Assembly: GCA_951800855.1 (NCBI GenBank)
Contig: CATOLC010000031.1
Location: forward strand, 1 to 8,857
Length of the DNA stretch: 8,857 nt
Reading direction: 5' to 3'
DNA from: an uncultured Ruminococcus sp.
Lineage (GTDB): Bacteria; Bacillota; Clostridia; Oscillospirales; Acutalibacteraceae
Shown here: positions 7,495 to 8,857 of the stretch, in pieces
Numbering within the stretch: position 1 is the stretch's first letter
How the letters are laid out: every line of letters begins with the position of its first letter
Position numbers and translations under genes: made by a program
The notes under the pieces: model-generated
Database searches by the model: none
What the model saw: the letters and a program-made list of their open reading frames with translations, nothing else
What the model was told of the DNA's origin: nothing

Positions 7495-7622
7495 GGGAGT
7501 GTCTAATTGAAAGAGAACTAATTATCAAGCCTAATTTTTTAGCTCGAAAACATTAGAAAAGACGCTGGTTTTAAAAAATGTATTTTCTGCAATTTTTCAT
7601 TTCTCTTTTTTAGGACACTACC
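7495..7622. mobile_element. MITE-like non-autonomous insertion element (128 bp)
   Basis: The left end (7495-7517) starts GGGAGTGTC-TAA and ends AAAGAGAA. The right end (7601-7622), read inward on the opposite strand, starts GGTAGTGTCC-TAA and ends AAAGAGAA. The arms are therefore imperfect terminal inverted repeats of ~22 bp. Both outer GG dinucleotides abut a perfect 8-bp direct repeat, AAAATTTA. The interior carries no coding potential but has a second imperfect pairing (GAAAACATT at 7546-7554 with AATGTATTTTC at 7577-7587), so the whole could fold back on itself. An 8-bp duplication and GG...GTGTC ends would suit an IS256-like or similar transposase acting in trans; that family assignment is inference. 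It lies 80 bp upstream of the YnbB-type start codon. Confidence 0.65.
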
Positions 7623-7630
7623 AAAATTTA
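7623..7630. repeat. right copy of 8-bp target-site duplication
   Basis: AAAATTTA immediately after the right inverted end (...GACACTACC) of the 128-bp element, matching the left copy exactly. Confidence 0.65.
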
Positions 7631-7662
7631 AAATACCACTCTTTATGAAAAGGTTATGTATT

Positions 7663-7731
7663 TTAAGTTTAGCTAAAAATACAGGGGCGCTCTGCCCCCA
7701 AGATGTTTATATGTATAATAACTAAACTTAA
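7663..7731. repeat. 10-bp inverted repeat enclosing a GC-rich hairpin
   Basis: TTAAGTTTAG (7663-7672) and CTAAACTTAA (7722-7731) are perfect reverse complements. Inside lie ATACA (7679-7683) and TGTAT (7713-7717), also complementary, and at the core the GGGGC/GCCCC hairpin. The nested arrangement suggests a branched or extended RNA structure at the 3' end of the minus-strand transcript, or the remains of a small palindromic element. Confidence 0.5.
7684..7698 (-). terminator. intrinsic terminator of the transglutaminase-like gene
   Basis: GGGGC and GCCCC form a 5-bp all-GC stem with a 5-nt loop, striking in a region otherwise nearly all A/T. On the minus strand it is followed by TGTATTTTTAG, a usable U-tract. 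It sits 64 bp beyond the stop codon of the gene ending at 7763. Confidence 0.6.
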
Positions 7732-7762
7732 TTAAAGTTAGCAATTAATGTAAAAGTTAATT

Positions 7763-8728
7763 TTAATAAGATATATTATATAAATCTAATATATCTTGTG
7801 ATGATGCCTTGCCGAGCTTGATACAGTTATTTATAACTATTTTTAACTCACGTCTTTTTTTAAGGGGGTTATAAATAAATTTAAAGTATGATTCAGGAGA
7901 GTCTACTGCTTGCTTGTAATCTTTCGTGTTATAAGACTTATAAGGAATAAAAACGCCACTAACCTTTTCTTTAATTTTATAATATTTATCAATGTAAGCT
8001 TTTGGTGCAATATTCTGATTTTTTGAAGGGGGCGCAAATCTTTCATCCGGTGGCATTAAATAATAGCTGATATCTCCATATGTTAAGTCGCATGATTTTA
8101 TCTCTTTATCAAGATAGGCATTAAATATATGTTTATCAGAATATATAAGAAAATTTGTTATATTTAATTTGTCAAAAATTACCTTCATTACATTTACATA
8201 ATTTCTACATACGCCACGCTTAGATGTTAAAACTCTAAAAAAATCACAATAAATTCTCCTTTCGAATGTAGGCACTGCATCTTGATTGGATTTAAAGAGT
8301 TTTAGATTTTCTTTTCGTGTCCAAAAATTTGCTTTGTTGTTATCATATATTAATTGCCTGTAAAGTAGTTGGAAGAAAATCTTTTCAACAATCTTTACCT
8401 TAACAGAGGTACTTTGAATAGGAGCTACAATATTGCACAAATCCAATATAAATTGTGGCTCAACAGAAGGCATATTAATTTTATCATACATGTATTTATC
8501 AGATAATTTTTGTATTTTTTGCATTTGTATATCTTCATTTTGTATGTTTACTATTTTTTTAATTTTGTTTTTTAAATAACAATAATCCTGGAGTTCGGTA
8601 ACTCCACTATCATGCATGTACCATGGAGCTAAAGGATATGGTTTCTTAGCAAAAACAGTCCACTTGAAAAAGAACAATAGAGCAAATGCGTATAATGTAG
8701 CAATGAATATTTTTTTAGATTTTTTCAT
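7763..8728 (-). CDS. exported transglutaminase-like cysteine protein (321 aa)
   Basis: The N terminus MKKSKK followed by a hydrophobic stretch (~7-26, ending TVFAKK) is a signal peptide or membrane anchor, so the protein is probably secreted or cell-surface. Residues ~170-215 carry the order expected of the transglutaminase/protease-like fold: RGVCRNYVNVMKVIFDKLNI with candidate nucleophile C174, then DKHIFNAYL with H200, then KSCDLTYGD with D214. The Cys-His-Asp spacing (26 and 14 residues) and the GVC-helix context fit that superfamily. The region before it (~45-165) is Lys-rich and helical, and the part after ~250 is basic (KKRREL). Substrate and activity (protease, amidase, cross-linker) are unknown. 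The start is ATG 8728 with AAGGTAGG close upstream. The gene looks even more AT-rich than the uvr genes, which may mean a lineage-specific or acquired origin. Confidence 0.72.
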   Translation of the reverse strand: MKKSKKIFIATLYAFALLFFFKWTVFAKKPYPLAPWYMHDSGVTELQDYCYLKNKIKKIVNIQNEDIQMQKIQKLSDKYMYDKINMPSVEPQFILDLCNIVAPIQSTSVKVKIVEKIFFQLLYRQLIYDNNKANFWTRKENLKLFKSNQDAVPTFERRIYCDFFRVLTSKRGVCRNYVNVMKVIFDKLNITNFLIYSDKHIFNAYLDKEIKSCDLTYGDISYYLMPPDERFAPPSKNQNIAPKAYIDKYYKIKEKVSGVFIPYKSYNTKDYKQAVDSPESYFKFIYNPLKKRRELKIVINNCIKLGKASSQDILDLYNISY

Positions 8729-8857
8729 ATGTACCTACCTTTACTTAAGTTTTTATAAAGTCATATAAATAATATGTTTTCGATTTGTGTTATGTATATA
8801 AATTTTAAAAGGAATTTTATTGAAATTTACAAAATAATGCTTTGTGTTGTATATAAT
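8729..8857. other. upstream region of the transglutaminase-like gene, with a short direct repeat
   Basis: 129 bp of very AT-rich sequence to the window edge. TTTGTGTT-AT-GTATATAA (8784-8801) and TTTGTGTT-GTATATAA (8841-8856) are a near-perfect direct repeat, starts 57 bp apart, differing by a 2-bp insertion. No convincing -35/-10 pair for the minus-strand gene stands out; TTGTAA with TTTAAA at 17 bp spacing exists but is weak. Confidence 0.4.

Overview
The window reads as chromosomal DNA from an AT-rich, low-GC bacterium, most likely a Clostridia-like member of the Bacillota. That is inferred from strong AGGAG-type ribosome binding sites, consensus TTGAC(A/T)/TATxxT promoters with 17-bp spacers, ATG/GTG/TTG start use, UvrA and UvrB of ordinary bacterial type, and a YnbB-type 'methionine gamma-lyase/aluminium resistance' PLP enzyme common in that phylum. 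The standard bacterial code fits every gene. No RNA gene, CRISPR array or prophage module was seen.

Layout. (1) 1-1220, plus strand: the last ~405 codons of uvrB, cut by the window edge. (2) 1221-1366: two terminator-like hairpins serving mainly the minus-strand genes to the right. (3) 1367-2111, minus strand: two small genes for exported proteins of 112 and 105 residues. They align without gaps over their first 27 residues and look like diverged duplicates. A consensus promoter at 2145-2173 drives them. (4) 2248-5058, plus strand: complete uvrA (936 aa). (5) 5091-5840, minus strand: a 249-aa membrane-anchored, helix-rich protein of unknown function with its own consensus promoter, convergent with uvrA. 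(6) 5841-6154: AT-rich spacer with that promoter and a weak hairpin. (7) 6155-7414, minus strand: the PLP-dependent YnbB-type enzyme with a GTG start. (8) 7415-7762: spacer holding a 128-bp MITE-like element with inverted ends and a perfect 8-bp target duplication, followed by a GC-rich terminator hairpin nested in a larger inverted repeat. (9) 7763-8728, minus strand: an exported transglutaminase-like cysteine enzyme with a plausible Cys-His-Asp triad. (10) 8729-8857: its upstream region, with a short direct repeat.

How the genes relate. UvrA and UvrB form the damage-recognition complex of nucleotide excision repair, and the genes are often adjacent. Here about 1 kb with two oppositely oriented exported-protein genes lies between them. 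Four of the five minus-strand genes encode proteins with an N-terminal hydrophobic export or anchor segment, so the repair genes sit among probably lineage-specific envelope or secreted proteins. The points most worth a second look are the MITE-like element, the duplicated small exported proteins between uvrB and uvrA, and the transglutaminase-like protein. I did not find a clearly new multi-gene system.
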